Shown piece after piece: positions 49,901 through 63,078 of a stretch of DNA of 64,000 bases (positions are counted from its first letter, which is position 1; each line of letters begins with the position of its first letter). The notes beneath the pieces were generated by a model. The model saw only the letters and a program-made list of their open reading frames with translations, searched no databases and was not told where the DNA came from. This stretch comes from Wuchereria bancrofti. Taxonomy: Eukaryota; Nematoda; Chromadorea; Rhabditida; Onchocercidae. Both the position numbers and the translations under genes were made by a program. The DNA is taken from assembly GCA_005281725.1 (NCBI GenBank), contig SSBO01000009.1:8494303-8558302 (forward strand). The letters run 5' to 3'.

Positions 49901-52071
49901 TCTAATACATTCATTAGATCATTCTTTAAATAAAATACTATGGATAATTAATTGCAGGTCTGTTAATTAAACAAATTAACATGAAACCGTCAAAGTTATT
50001 TTCAGTTTAAGTTACACAAATAAAATGTGAATGGAAAAAATTGTCAATTTTCGTTCAATAATTTAATTAACATGTGGTATAGAATTTAATTATAAAATTA
50101 CGTATGTATGAAAAATGCCGTATATATTATTTATTTTATTTAAATTTTATTTCACAAAAAAAAACAAATATACACATAAACACGTCTGGTAATTACGTAT
50201 AGAATATCAAGCAATTATTAAGCGTAAATGTAAACAATAATTGTCAAATTGAAAAAAGTAAAATCTTTTTCATTTTTTCTTTTCTTAATTTAGCAATTGC
50301 AACAAATGATGTTATAAATTATTTTAAAAAAAAAAAAAATTATTCACTTATGTCATATGTCACCCAAAAAAAAAGAAAGGCCTTTCACATTTGTCAAAAT
50401 GTGTGGCTTTAAATAAACTTAAATTTACATTTATGATAAATACGATTTTTTATTGCTAATAAATTCACACAACTATGTCAACTAGAAAAACGATTTTTTT
50501 TTTGCGTCAACTAAAATGCGACACGACAAATAGGCTTAACTTTCCATTTACAAAAACATAATTTTCCTTTCACGTCATTTTTCTAAAGCAGACATAATCA
50601 GAAATTTAAGAACTCATAAAATTGGATCAGTCGAGAAAAAAAAAATTTTTTTTATTAGTTAAAGTTATTTTATTGTGAAACAAAAGAAGAAACTGATTTA
50701 ATTGATAAATTGAACTATGATAAATTTAAAAAAAAGAGAAAATAGCTAATATGATTAAAATAAATTTCACTCATATCTTTTTGTAATAGGTAAATATTTA
50801 CAATGATCTATTCTAGTAATATTTTCTAAAAATTTCAAACTCAAAAAAAGTTCGAATGAAAATCAGCAGAAATAGCAAGAAATTTACAAAACTAAAAAAA
50901 ATTTTCACTATTAAACTTTTTTTTTTAATTAAACACTTTTTTAAACACAATACTTTTTCAAAGTGAAATGTAAAGACCTACATTTTGTTCTTTTCATTGT
51001 TTCTTAAATATTAAAAAAATAATAAATTTTTTTCTTTAATATATAATAAAAGATTTATGTTAAATGGAAAAATTAAGTGATATATTGGGAGGTATTATTG
51101 ATTCAATTTTCTTAGCATCCTTAATAGTACTTATTATAAGAAATGAATTATTAAATTAAATGTTTTAAATTCAATTTAAATATTTTTCATTATGAAAAGA
51201 AGAAAAAAAACATAAAGATGAATAAATTTTATGAGGTAAACAATTCTTTTTTTTTTCAGACAATAATTCATACAAATGATGAAATATGATATTTATGAAT
51301 AATTAAAAAGGAAAAAATGAATTGAAATATTTCTAAACCATATTTTTCCCATTCATTCATTCATTCATTTTGTTTAATTAAAATTTTCGAATTAATTAAT
51401 TGCTAACACTACGTTCATTATGAAAATATGCTCTTATTAACAAAAAATAAAAAGAAATAAAAAATTTCTTCGATATCATTTTACTTATACTTTTAATAAT
51501 ATATGATATTTACATTAATTGCTAATTTATTCATCTGATAAAAGTATTTACAAAAAAGAAAACTGCTCATTTTAACTAAACTTATCGATGAAAAGCATTG
51601 CTAATTATCATATGCGTATAATCGTAAAAACATGATCACGTACGTGTACAATCACACGTGTTTCTGAGAATTACTTTTATTTAAGCAAATTGTTACACTA
51701 ATCAGAATATGTGTAATAAAAAATTGAAAAAAAAAGCCAAGAAAAGCATAAACATACTTCTTTAATTATAATTAAAGTTTACAGTTGGCAAAAGCATAGG
51801 CAAAGGTAAAATTAATATTTACGTTATTATCGTTAGAAGCAATAATACGTAAAATGATTATTTAAAAAAAAATTAGCTTCTTTAATTGCAATTGCAAAAT
51901 GAGATTTAGCACCAAATATGCATTTTAGATAAAATAACTTTTTAAAACGTTTTTTTTTTTAATTTAAGCATTTCTTTTTTTTCTTACCTTTCTCTTTTTC
52001 TCATTTTGATGTACTCTAGATTTTTATGATTTAGAATTTGTCAAGTTTTAAAATTAAAGAGAAATTCATCT

Positions 52072-52640
52072 GCAATGATAATAACAGCTTTAACGACAAT
52101 AATAATATTAATAGTAATGTCATAACGATAACAATAACAAATAATAAAAATTGTGCAGTTCACTGTTCTAAGAATAGTTATAATAATAACTAATAATAAT
52201 ATTAATAACAGCGTTAATAATGATAATAATAATGCAATAATAATAATAGTAGTAATGATAATAGCAATAGTGGTAATAATGATGATAATAGCCAATAATC
52301 ATAGGCATAAAAGCTTAATAAAATAATAGAAATTTACAAATGGATAAATTTGCTTCTTACTGCAATTCACTGCTAAATATAATTGTCACACAAACATAGC
52401 TAATCCATAATTTATTCAATTTTTAATAATTTTTTTGCAACTCATAGCACTTTTTCCACAAATTTTTCATTTTTGCTCCTATTATTTTCAATTTTTAAAA
52501 TTTTAATTTGCTTTTTCATTGTTATTTCTTTATTATTATTTTTATTATCATTATTGTTATCATTGTCTTACTATTATTAATATTATCGCTATTACCACTA
52601 TTATTATTATCATTACTACTATTGCTATTATTAATTGTCC
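52072..52640. repeat. Facing AAT-type and ATT-type trinucleotide tracts (imperfect inverted repeat)
   Basis: The left tract (about 52072-52300) is AAT/GAT/AGT-rich. The right tract (about 52524-52640) is its near reverse complement, including shared interruptions such as AATAGCAATAGTGGTAAT versus ATTACCACTATTATTATTAT. The spacer is about 220 bp. Ile/Leu-rich ORFs over both arms are artefacts. Confidence 0.6.
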
Positions 52641-53009
52641 ATTTATCCTTTCTATTTTATTTGTTTATTTATTTTTATTTAATTAATTTATTTTATTTAT
52701 TTATTACACGTGTTTTAATGGTCTTATTTATTTATTTTGATTTGATAAATTAATTTATTTTACATTATTAATTTCTATTCATTGCTATGAAACAATGAAA
52801 AGTATTGTTGTTAGTTTATATTTATGGATGAATAAATTAGATTAATGAAATTACGAAAAAAATGACAAATAATTGTTGAGATGATAAACTGGCGGCATAA
52901 ACAATAAATAATATTATTGAAGTTTTAAGATATTAAATATTTGTAATTACTATAAAAAATAATTGCTGATCCATGTTAAATGGGATTGAATTAATCTTAC
53001 CTAAACACA

Positions 53010-53057
53010 AAGAGAGAGAGAGAGAAGGACAAAAAACGAAAGAGAGAGAGAGAGAGA
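53010..53057. repeat. Two (GA)n tracts
   Basis: GA runs at 53010-53026 and 53040-53057, separated by GGACAAAAAACGA. Confidence 0.9.
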
Positions 53058-53855
53058 CTTCTTCATTTATAATTGTTCAGCGGATTAAACCAATCATTTC
53101 TGGATGACATAAAATCAATTCCTTTTCGATATGACACAATCAATGTAATCGAACCGATTCATTCTGTCAATTAATATCGAATGGTTTTTTTTTAACTTTT
53201 TTTTTGCATTCTGTTATTAATATTATATAAAACGAAAATCATTGATGCGTTTCACATCATTGTATATCAAATTGATCAATTGGTAAGGTTGGTTTATCAG
53301 TGGTTTTTGGAAATTTGAAAGTATTAAATTTAATAAAAAAAAAAAAAAAAACATGAACAAGCGTGTATATATGTGAAACGGAAGCAAAGATTGTGAGAAA
53401 AAAGTGATAAAGTGAGAAGATTTATTGCTTTTCATAGGATATGTTCAAAGAAAAAAAAACTATTTTCGAAATCAAAAGTTTTAATTTGAAAATACACATT
53501 TATATCCTTTAAAATTAGGTTTAGCTTTTTTTTTTATATTGCAATAATGGTATCAATAGTAATGATAATAACAAATAATATAAATATTAGTGATAATAAC
53601 AATAGTATTAATTATAAATACTGATGATAGTAATAATAAATAATATTCCATATAATTTAAACATTGTAAATGCCAAATTAAATAATTAAAATGATTGAAA
53701 AGTCTGAAATTTGATAAAAAAGACATTTAGGTATAATGTTTTAGCTATATCATAACAATAATAAATTCTTTATCATTTCTTCACCTTTTTAACTTCTATT
53801 TCAAAATTAATTTACTGTTATTCTTGAAAATAAAAGAAAAAAAAAAACAAAGAAT

Positions 53856-56800
53856 ATGCCGGATGATGAATATCGGACAAAATATTCCGCAGCACAAAAG
53901 ATGCAATTGTTGAAATCACAACAGGCAAAATTGGAAATTCGAGCAATGCCTGCACATTCACAATTAAAACTTAAAGTAATGCTAAAACTGAACTTAAAAC
54001 AATTAAGTAAAAGCGTATAGAAATTCAATTACTAAACATTAATTTCAAAATGTCTACATTCAATAAAATATTTACAATTAAATTAAAGGCACATGACAAG
54101 AAAACGAAAAAGAAACGAAAGAAGAAAATAGCAAACAGTATGAATATGAAAAAATTCATTTTTTATTTTTTTAGCTAAATTTAGTCAATGAAACTTTAAT
54201 GTATGAATTTTATTATAATTGTTATTCAATTCTTTTCCTTTATTTTTGTTCATTTTTCTCGTATAAAGCATAATTGAAATGAATTTTGCATCGTATTCAA
54301 ATAAAATTGAAAATATCTATTCATTTATTTACCTGTGTATGTGTACGTAGTTATGAAGTATTAAAAATAAATCAAACTATGACATGAACTTAATGAAATA
54401 TCTACTTTTATTTTTACTCTTTTTGCAGAGAAATCTCGAAAAGTAAAGCTATCATTGGATGCTGCTGATTGTAAACATTTCATTTAAATAATTTTATTAG
54501 CAAATCCTTCCATCATTATTTGAAACTGCTTATCATTTATTTATTAATGCCAAAATTATCTAAATTTAAACCATTGTTATCATTGCTATTTATTATTATT
54601 ATCATTATTATTATTGAAAAGCTGCTTTTATTGGTGACTGATAATAAATAAGTGGCAAGCAATTCTATTAGCAACTGCATGAACTAAATTAATTTTTAAT
54701 TAAATGCAAATAATAATTCGAGACTAATTTTGTGTTTTAATAAATACTCATAAATTAGTTTTGATAAGAATATAAATGTTAGTTTTGAGATTAATATAGA
54801 TTAACAAATTAATTTAAATTGAAAAGAAAGCTTAATTTTTAGAGCAAAAGAAAAAGTAAAAAAAAAAACTTATAGCAAGCAGTTCGTCGAAATCAAAAAT
54901 ATCACTAGCATCAACTGGTAGCAGTGCTGCTATACCACGATCACCATTACATAGAAGTGACGTACAGGTGATAAAGTTAATTTGTGGACGTAAATTTTTA
55001 CGTTTAGCTGTAAAACTAAAGCTGCTTTTCAATTTTGCTCATTAAACGTACATTATACGTATCACACGTTTACGCTTACATACAATTATTGAGCATTGTT
55101 TTTTCTCTATTAAAAGTTTGCATAATTGTAAAAATTAATCAGTATTATCTGCTTTAAAGTCAAAAATGTACAGAAATATTAATTACAGGTTGCTTTTGTT
55201 GTTTAATTTTAACTAATCGTTTAAATGAAATATTTTAATAAAGGAAAATAAAATAGTAATAAGCTAAAGGAAAAGAAAATATTATACTACAGAACACATT
55301 AAAATAATACTTTAAAAATATAAAATTATTAAAAATTTAATTATGCATTGAATGATGCAAAATATAAATATGCAATAATTAATATTTGTGCAACAATTGT
55401 CGCTAATATTTTGAACAAAATGAAACGAATAAAAATATACAAACATTCCAAACATTTGAAATTATTGCATCTAAAATTATGCTTAATTAAAGAATCACAA
55501 ATGACAGATTTTTCTAAATAACTTAAATGATGCAATGCCTTGAGTTATAAATATGATATTCTGATAAGTTATCATATCAAACTGAGAATAGTTTGATATA
55601 TCTATCAATATGGATGATATCATATCAGACTAAAAGCACTGTGACAGGCCTACCACTATGAATAATATCACATCACACTGAGGACAATTTGATAGCCGAA
55701 CGCAATATAAATAATACTATATCAGACTTTGAGCAATCTGATAGGCCTATCAATATTAATGATATCATATCAAACTGGAAGCAATTATGTGACATATGTC
55801 AAATTTTCAACAATTCATTTTATTTTCTTTTTAGCTGCCAGCATCAAAAGATGAGGAAGAAAATGCTCTGAAATGGAAACATCGAACGAAATACATTTAT
55901 GAAGCTGAACGCATTTCATTGTAAATCTTTTTTTTTTTTTTTAAAGATAAAAAACTTGTGGTATTTCTTTAGTTTTCTCATCGTTTTACTTCCAATTAAT
56001 TTTTCTTTTCGTTTCTTATTTCTAATCCATTTCATTTGATTTTTTTTTTCATTTCCTCATTAAATTCATCTTTGCTTCATTACGCTTTAATTAAAAAAAA
56101 AAAAGAAATTAAACACACAAATAATTTCAAGTGCTTTTTTTACAATTAAAATTATCTTCTAGTTGTCTCCATTTTTCTTTTTTTCTGAAAGAAAAAGTTT
56201 TTTTAATGTTTACTGTAAATTTTGCTGGTTACAAATAAATCCTTTTGAAAATAGTACTACTACTACTAATAATAATAATAAATTATTTAGATGCACAAGA
56301 ATTTTTGTTGAAATAATTTCAGGTGCTTTTTCAAATTTTATATATTATTAATTTTGAGGTTAAATATTAAACAATAAATGAGTGAAATATTAAATTCTGT
56401 AATTATTAATTTTAATATTTTATAATTGTTTAAAATCATTTTTAGAAAGCTTAAAGAAATAGCTGCGGAATGCACGAAAGATATTGAATTACGAGTTACA
56501 ATGGATGATATTATTGCAAGAATAGATGTATGCATTGTAAATTTTAAAATTAAATAATGATCAGAAATATCGATTGATAAGAAATTTAATCAATAAATTA
56601 TACTTCTTTAATATCTCCACGGTATATATATATTTTTATCGACTCTATTTATTATTTATTTTCACCTTTTGTTTTTAAGACATTAAAAAAAGCTCGCGAT
56701 GAATATTATCAATATTTGCAAGCACAAAATGATATATTTGATAAACAAATTAAATTACTGGATGAATTGCAAACAATGGTTTGTTTATTTTAACTACTTT

Positions 56801-58046
56801 TTTTTTGTTGTATTTATGGAATAATTGTAAAAATTTTTAAAACTGAATTCTCACATACTTTTTTCTTTTGTTTTCTCTTTTTATCCACACTGTTTAGTTT
56901 TTTCTTTCCATTAAAATTTTTTTAAAGAAAAAATACAAAATTTTTAGCTTATTATTAGCAAAGGTTATATGAAATTAAAAAAAAAAATTTGAATTTGTAT
57001 TTAAAAAGGAAAAAGATTCTTGAATTTGTATTTTATTCCTTATAATTTTAAATTTTAGTCAAGCTGTACTTTTCCTGAAATTTTATTTGATTTTTTCCAA
57101 TCCGAATTTCATTGTCCTAATATTTTAATAGGAAAATATGCTTTCAAAAAATTCGTTCTATGATTTGGAAAATGCAAATATTTTCTTTCAATGATTTTTC
57201 TTTCAATAAGATCGAAAAAATCAGTAATTAAATGAGTGAAAAAGGAAAAGAAAATGTAATAATTTGCTATGAAATAAACAATTTTAATTTTTGAGTTAAT
57301 TTAATTCCTTGTAAATGATTTAATTTACTTTTTTATTTTGCAGAATTTTATGCATTATCATTTTTCCATTTTTTTTCGCACTTTTCAAAAATTTTTTCAT
57401 TCGCTTCTTTTATTTTTTATCAGTAAATTGCAAATAATTTTTTTTTTGCATCTTTTTTTTGAAAAAATTTTTTCAACTTTTCAAATTTGACATTTTTTTC
57501 AGTTTTAATCGTTTTGCAAAAGAATGCATAATTTCTTTTTTGTTTCTTAATTTATCAATTTTTTAATTTATCGATTTTTTGATTATATTTCTTTCTTCAA
57601 ATAATAAAACGTTAGCGATTAATGATTGTTGTGAAAAAAAAAAAAGAAAAAATAGGAAACTGAAAAGAAATGTTTCGTACAAAATGATTGAACCGTGTAA
57701 ATGCATAAATGCTTTCATATATGGCTAAGTTTGAAATGTTTTACTCCAAATGATAAATTTAGCTTAAAAAGCTTAAATAGAGCCATTTTTTTTTCCTTCA
57801 GTCTCTTTTTCAGACTTTTAAAATATATACATTAAGTCATTTTTCCAATTTTTAACAAACTTTTTGCGCTTTTTTTTGCAGCAAATAGCAGAACTAACCA
57901 ATAAAGTACATCGATTAAGTGATACATTCAAGAATATTGATGCTAAGCTATCCGTCATTAAAGCAAAATTGCAAAATATTACCAATCATCAAGCTAAAAA
58001 AACATTAATACAAAGTTTCATTGAAGCATTTTGTGCGTTATTTTAA
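53856..58046 (+). CDS. Coiled-coil protein with basic N-terminal segment, 8 exons, 244 aa, unknown
   Basis: Exons: 53856-53975, 54089-54137, 54429-54470, 54876-54967, 55835-55920, 56446-56527, 56680-56778, 57882-58046. All introns are GT..AG and every junction keeps frame. The weak-acceptor exon 54089-54137 is required, because skipping it gives an early stop. Residues 1-40 are charged (MPDDEYRTKYSAAQK...). Residues 41-63 are almost all Lys/Arg (KKTKKKRKKK), which resembles a nuclear or nucleolar localisation signal. Residues 71-101 are Ser-rich and probably disordered. From about 102 to 235 the chain is charged and helical with heptad-like Leu/Ile spacing, predicting a coiled coil. No signal peptide or membrane segment is present. 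I do not recognise the family; a structural or adaptor role is only an inference. The start has no clear SL acceptor (AAAG three bases before the ATG), and the frame is open upstream to 53811. Confidence 0.75.
55569..55792. repeat. Diverged tandem repeat, unit about 48 bp, in an intron
   Basis: Five units beginning TATCATATCA(A/G)ACT and containing GATAGGCCTATCAATAT-like cores, spaced 47-50 bp. It lies in the intron between exons 54876-54967 and 55835-55920 of the coiled-coil gene. Confidence 0.65.
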
Positions 58047-58193
58047 ATTTAAAATTTTAATGATAATAATTTAAAAGTAAATTAAGATTATTTCAAAAAA
58101 TTGTATAATTATCATAATATCTGCTGTTACTACAATCATTTTTCAATTTTAAATATATCAATTTAATTTAACAATATTCATTTAATAAATTGT

Positions 58194-58199
58194 TATGTA
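58194..58199 (+). terminator. Possible polyadenylation signal AATAAA of the coiled-coil gene
   Basis: AATAAA 148 bases after the stop codon. It is common by chance in such AT-rich DNA. Confidence 0.3.
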
Positions 58200-59559
58200 A
58201 AAAATTTCATTACAAATTGGTGATTAAATGTTTTATCCATAAATGTTGATATTGTTAATAATGCAATGGAAGGTAAAAATGTCATTTCTCTTTTTAATAA
58301 TATAAAGTAATTAGATTTTTAGCAAAATCTATTTTTCTTATCTTTTTTAACATCTTTTGTTTTTTTTTTCTTCAACGTTAAATATGCTATCAACAATTTT
58401 ACTGTGAAAATTTAAAGATTCGATTATAGAATTTCGATTCCAAAATTAATTAACATGTTTTAGCGTAAGATGAATTATCGATTACGTGGAATTTATTGTC
58501 CGTAAATTTATCTTTAATTTATTTGAATATTTCTAATTAAAGGTCATTTGAGTAAAATGATTTGGCATAAGTATAAACAATAAACAAAATATCACTTATA
58601 AATATTTTTTAATATCAAAACTTTTTATTTCATTTTAAAGTTAATGAATTGATAAAGTTATTAACTCAAAGTGAATCAATTATATATCTGTTATATAATG
58701 CATGCATCCGAATGAAATAAACTAATTATAAAATCATTGCATAATAATAAATGATAATTAAACTGAATTAAACTTACCAATTAAATAATTTTAAATTAAA
58801 GAACAGCAACCAATTCGATAGCTAACGCATTGAATTTAACTATTGTTCGATTAACCGTTTATTTTTATAATTATGTAAATAAACTATATGAATTTATTTG
58901 TTTCTTATTTTTATTTTTTAAAACAAGGAAAAAAAGGAAAAATATTAAACTTTGCTTTATTTGCTTTTCTTTTTTCGCTTTCATTTTTTTTTTTTGCACA
59001 ATTAATTTCTATTCTTTTTCACAAAATTTTATGTATTTTCATTTTTTCAAGGAAAAATATAAATTTATTTTTTTTTTCAAGTTACATTAACATTTTGCAA
59101 TGTTTATAATTTCTCTTTGAATTTTTTTAAATTAAATTTAATGATTACCAAAAATTTGTAAATTTTTTGAAATTTTCATCATATCGTAGTAAAAGGATTA
59201 TATTAAATCAACAAAAAAGAACAGAAATTTAGAGAAAAAAGTGAAAAGATAAAGGAAGAAAAGCAATTGTAAACAGTTATCAGTGAAAAGTAATCATCAA
59301 TCACTTCATCAAATAATCCTTTCAAATTTCAAATTTAACTCTCTCTTTTTTTGAAACATTTTATTCGTTCTCTTTTTCTGCTTCATACACTTTTTTTAAA
59401 GAAAAAAAATGATAAATTAGTATTTTTTCCGATATATTATTTTATAGCCTTAAAGTATTCAACTTTTCAAGCATTCTAATTGTTCATTGTATGAGCATCT
59501 TTTATTATTTATTTCACAAATTTATTAAAGAATTTTCAATGTCAATATGCTTGTTTTTA

Positions 59560-59780
59560 CGTTTAAACATTTATACGTGTAGTTTTGCGTGTGTGATTGT
59601 ATGTATGTTTGTGCATGTTTACGTATGTAGGCATTCGTGCGTGTGGTTACCTTATGCGTGTAACTCAATCTGCACGCATATATGTATAGATGTGCGCATA
59701 TGTACATGTCTGTGCAAGTGTAAGTATGTTTGAACCTATACTATACTGTGCACATGGATATTTATATTTAGGTGTGTTCA
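59560..59780. repeat. GT-rich (TG)n-like tract
   Basis: Interrupted TG/TA/CG alternation (GTGTGTGATTGTATGTATG, TGTACATGTCTGTGC). It is the + strand counterpart of the CA tract at 7.7 kb. Confidence 0.75.
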
Positions 59781-60010
59781 CGTGTTTATGCGAGTACGGA
59801 TGTGTGTATCGACGTGTTTATGCGAGTACGGATGTGTGTATCGACGTGTTTATGCGAGTACGGATGTGTGTATCGACGTGTTTATGCGAGTACGGATGTG
59901 TGTATCGACGTGTTTATGCGAGTACGGATGTGTGTATCGACGTGTTTATGCGAGTACGGATGTGTGTATCGACGTGTCGACGTGTTTACGCGAGTACGGA
60001 TGGTGTGTGT
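59781..60010. repeat. 32-bp minisatellite, six full copies plus a partial
   Basis: The unit is CGTGTTTATGCGAGTACGGA plus TGTGTGTATCGA. It starts at 59781, 59813, 59845, 59877, 59909 and 59941, followed by a rearranged copy. Because 32 is not a multiple of three and no frame of the unit holds a stop, all three + strand frames stay open. The resulting 80-137 residue ORFs are artefacts. Confidence 0.9.
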
Positions 60011-60721
60011 TTGCTTATGCGTAGATCTCTACACGTATGTTTTATATCTGTGAGTGTATCTGGGCGTACGTATGTACGTGATTTTGTGCGTGCATATGTG
60101 TAATTGAATAGATTGTTTTTTTCTCCCTGTTTGTTTTTATTTTAACTCATTTTATCCTAAATATTTATCTGAATCACAAAAATTGTACGATAAAATTGGA
60201 CTCTAATTTAATATATAATCAGAAATAAATATTACAATCTTAACAAAAATTGGAAGCAATTTAATACTTTTATATATATAATTCTAATTAACAATTCATT
60301 AAACAGAATTAGTCTAAAAATAAAACTTCCTAGCCTTCTTCTACTTATATTTATCTGTTTCAAATTTTATCACAGTTCGTTCATCAATTTTGTCTTTCGT
60401 TTACTTTTTTTGTTTTTGTTTTCGTTTTTTTTTTTTTCGTGCCTCATTTATTCAAAAATCATTCATCATTTGGTTTTACATAATTGTCAATAACTACTAT
60501 CACTACATTGTCCGGAATTAGTATAATCTGAGATGAGACAGCAATTTCAGAACGTTGTTAATCTCAAATCTAATAATGCTGAAAACATTAAATAATATTT
60601 TGAAACTTCGGCTGACTTAGATATACTAAAAGCATTACGGAATGCTTTGAATTTTCAGAATTCTAGAAATGATACAAAATAATTTTAAATATGAAAATAT
60701 TGAAAATAGTAATAAATATGC

Positions 60722-60826
60722 AAAATAATTTCCATCAAACTACTTAAATAATGTTGTAATTTAAAACACAATAAATTGAGAGACACTATAATTTAGGGAC
60801 AAAAATAGTTTGATGAAAATTATTTT
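60722..60826. repeat. Inverted repeat, 20-bp arms with one mismatch
   Basis: AAAATAATTTCCATCAAACT at 60722-60741 pairs with AGTTTGATGAAAATTATTTT at 60807-60826. The spacer is 65 bp. Confidence 0.6.
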
Positions 60827-63014
60827 CAAGTTTATCTTTCGAATAGGTAGGCCAAATTATGTTTACTATATTTCTGCTTTGTCATATATTTGTATTTGGC
60901 TCTCAGTAAAATTCAAAATTCAACAGAGAATGATTAAATTTGAAGTTAACATTAAAGCCAAAAATTAAATTTGAAGTTAACATTTAAAAAAAAGCCAAAT
61001 GAATTACACTCAAGATTTTGATTTAAAACAGGACTATGAATTTGTAGGAGAAAGAAGGTTAATCTGGATAATTTCAAATTACTTCATTAGATTTGTAATT
61101 CCAAATTGCTTTATTATTTAATTCTTGCCTTCAAATCCTTTCACATTTAATTTTTAGTTTCATATTGCTTCATTTTTGATTTTTTTTTTCAATTTGTTTC
61201 ACTATTTATTTTTTAATTTCAAATTGATTTATTTTGCTACATTTCATCTTTCTCATTTCATATTGCTAATATATGATTATATGACAGTTATGCGATAAAC
61301 TGTGAATGTAAGTAAATAACTAAGTAATAAAATGATTAATCTGAGTATACTTGAATAAAAGTAACTAAGCATTATAAGTAGTAGCATAAAAGATCATTTA
61401 TTATCATTAGTCTACTACCTAATTTTTAATTGCTTATTAACATACTTAAGATTCTTTAGTAAAATATGATTTTTTAATTATTCATTACTAATACTTCTTT
61501 CTTTTTGATATTTAGTCACATTCTTTAATTATTCATTAGTAAAACCAAGACAATTTATTCAATTAGTCTTTTAAGATTTTGCATTTCATGGAATATTCTC
61601 ATATTCTCTTTCTAATTGCTTTCATATTCTAATTAACTTAATTTAAGCAAAAATTTCTTAAAATACATCATTCCTTTTCTAACATTTCAATTAATCTTAA
61701 CTTAATATTAATTAAATATAAAACTACTTAAACATTCATTAATTATACAATTTTTTTATCACTGTTTCAAATAATATTGTCAATCGATTTTATTATTCTT
61801 TGATTTTATTTATTATCTCAACAAATGTTGTCATAATTTCAAATTTTTTCTTCATCATTTCAATATTTCATTTAATATTGTTAATACATTTTTACTTCTA
61901 TCAAATAGAACGATATTTATTTAATCTAAAAAGCCTTTAAGGCTATTAATAAGCCATCCTTCTTTCATTAAATTCAAAAAGTATTCATTTTATGATAGAC
62001 AAATGATATTGCATCCGACATTTCCTCTTCATTCTCATTACTAACTGCGCTTCATTTCCGCATTTTTTTTTTAGAATTTCAAATTCAATCAAACAAATAT
62101 TTATATCATTAATTGATTGATTACATAAAAGTTTTCAAGCAATAAAAAAAGTTTTTTCAAGAATTATTTTATATTTCGTCTAATTTCTTATAATCTTTTT
62201 CATTTAATTTTTTTTTTTGAATTTTGTTTTTTGTATTTTTACTTTATTCTTTTCATTTTTTCCTAAAACATTTTATTTAATTTTTTTGAACTTAATCATT
62301 TTAAGAGCGTATTTTTAATTTAATAATTTTCTTCCCGATATACTAAATAAATTTCATGCATTTTTCTATTTTTTTTCTTTGAATTTGCTAATTTTATATG
62401 TTATAACTGTAAATTTGCATTGAAATGTATATGTGTATAATTATTAATTAACTATTATTCTATATTTGTGGTAGCAAAATTATAATTGAAATTTTTTTAA
62501 AAAACCAAAAATATTGCCATACACAATAATAAAAAATTTTGTTCTATGAATATTAATTTAAAAAAAGAATTATTTATAGTAATTAAGAAATTTTTTCGTT
62601 CAGAAATTTTTGTTAAATGCAATATTTTGGTCAAAATTTATTTAACTATTACCGTACGCCTACTAATATTCTTACGTACGTTACTAATATTATATGCAAT
62701 ACTTTTTTTTTCGATTCCTTTTTTATTCGTACATTTAGAACTTGCTACAACAATAAAACAATATGGCAATTGTATTTTATTTGAAAATTTCGTTAAATAT
62801 TTTTTCAGAAACAATGCGCACTTAGTTTATTGTTTTTCTTTTACTAATTTTTAAATGTGTAAATGGAATATTAACCATATAACAATTTTGCTAATTGTAA
62901 TTATGATGAATTAATTATATCACTGATATTAACAATAAGTGAAATGGCTAAGTATTATATTGGCTACCTAAATTGTTTTAACTACTTTAGTGCATAGAAT
63001 AGAAAAGTATTGAT

Positions 63015-63078
63015 CTTGGCCATACTCATAATCATTATACTCAAGTAGGACAATGTCCTACTTAAATTTATAGCCAAG
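63015..63078. repeat. Compound hairpin
   Basis: The inner stem is AAGTAGGAC (63043-63051), loop AAT, then GTCCTACTT (63055-63063), which is perfect. The outer stem is CTTGGC (63015-63020) with GCCAAG (63073-63078). No gene is adjacent. Confidence 0.55.

Larger units (their letters stand above)
46961..53855. other. Long AT-rich intergenic region
   Basis: No exon chain could be assembled. Poly(A/T) runs are frequent. The only structures I can support are the inverted trinucleotide tracts near 52.1-52.6 kb and the GA tracts at 53.0 kb. Confidence 0.5.

Noticed and set aside
52041..52753. Ile/Leu-rich ORFs of 81-84 residues on both strands
   Set aside because: They are translations of AAT/ATT trinucleotide tracts.
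59690..60103. 137-residue ORF and two overlapping ORFs
   Set aside because: They translate the 32-bp minisatellite, which is open in all three frames.
62546..62854. 102-residue ORF rich in Phe, Ile and Leu
   Set aside because: There is no acceptor before the ATG, and the composition is that of translated AT-rich DNA. It resembles several other chance ORFs in the window.
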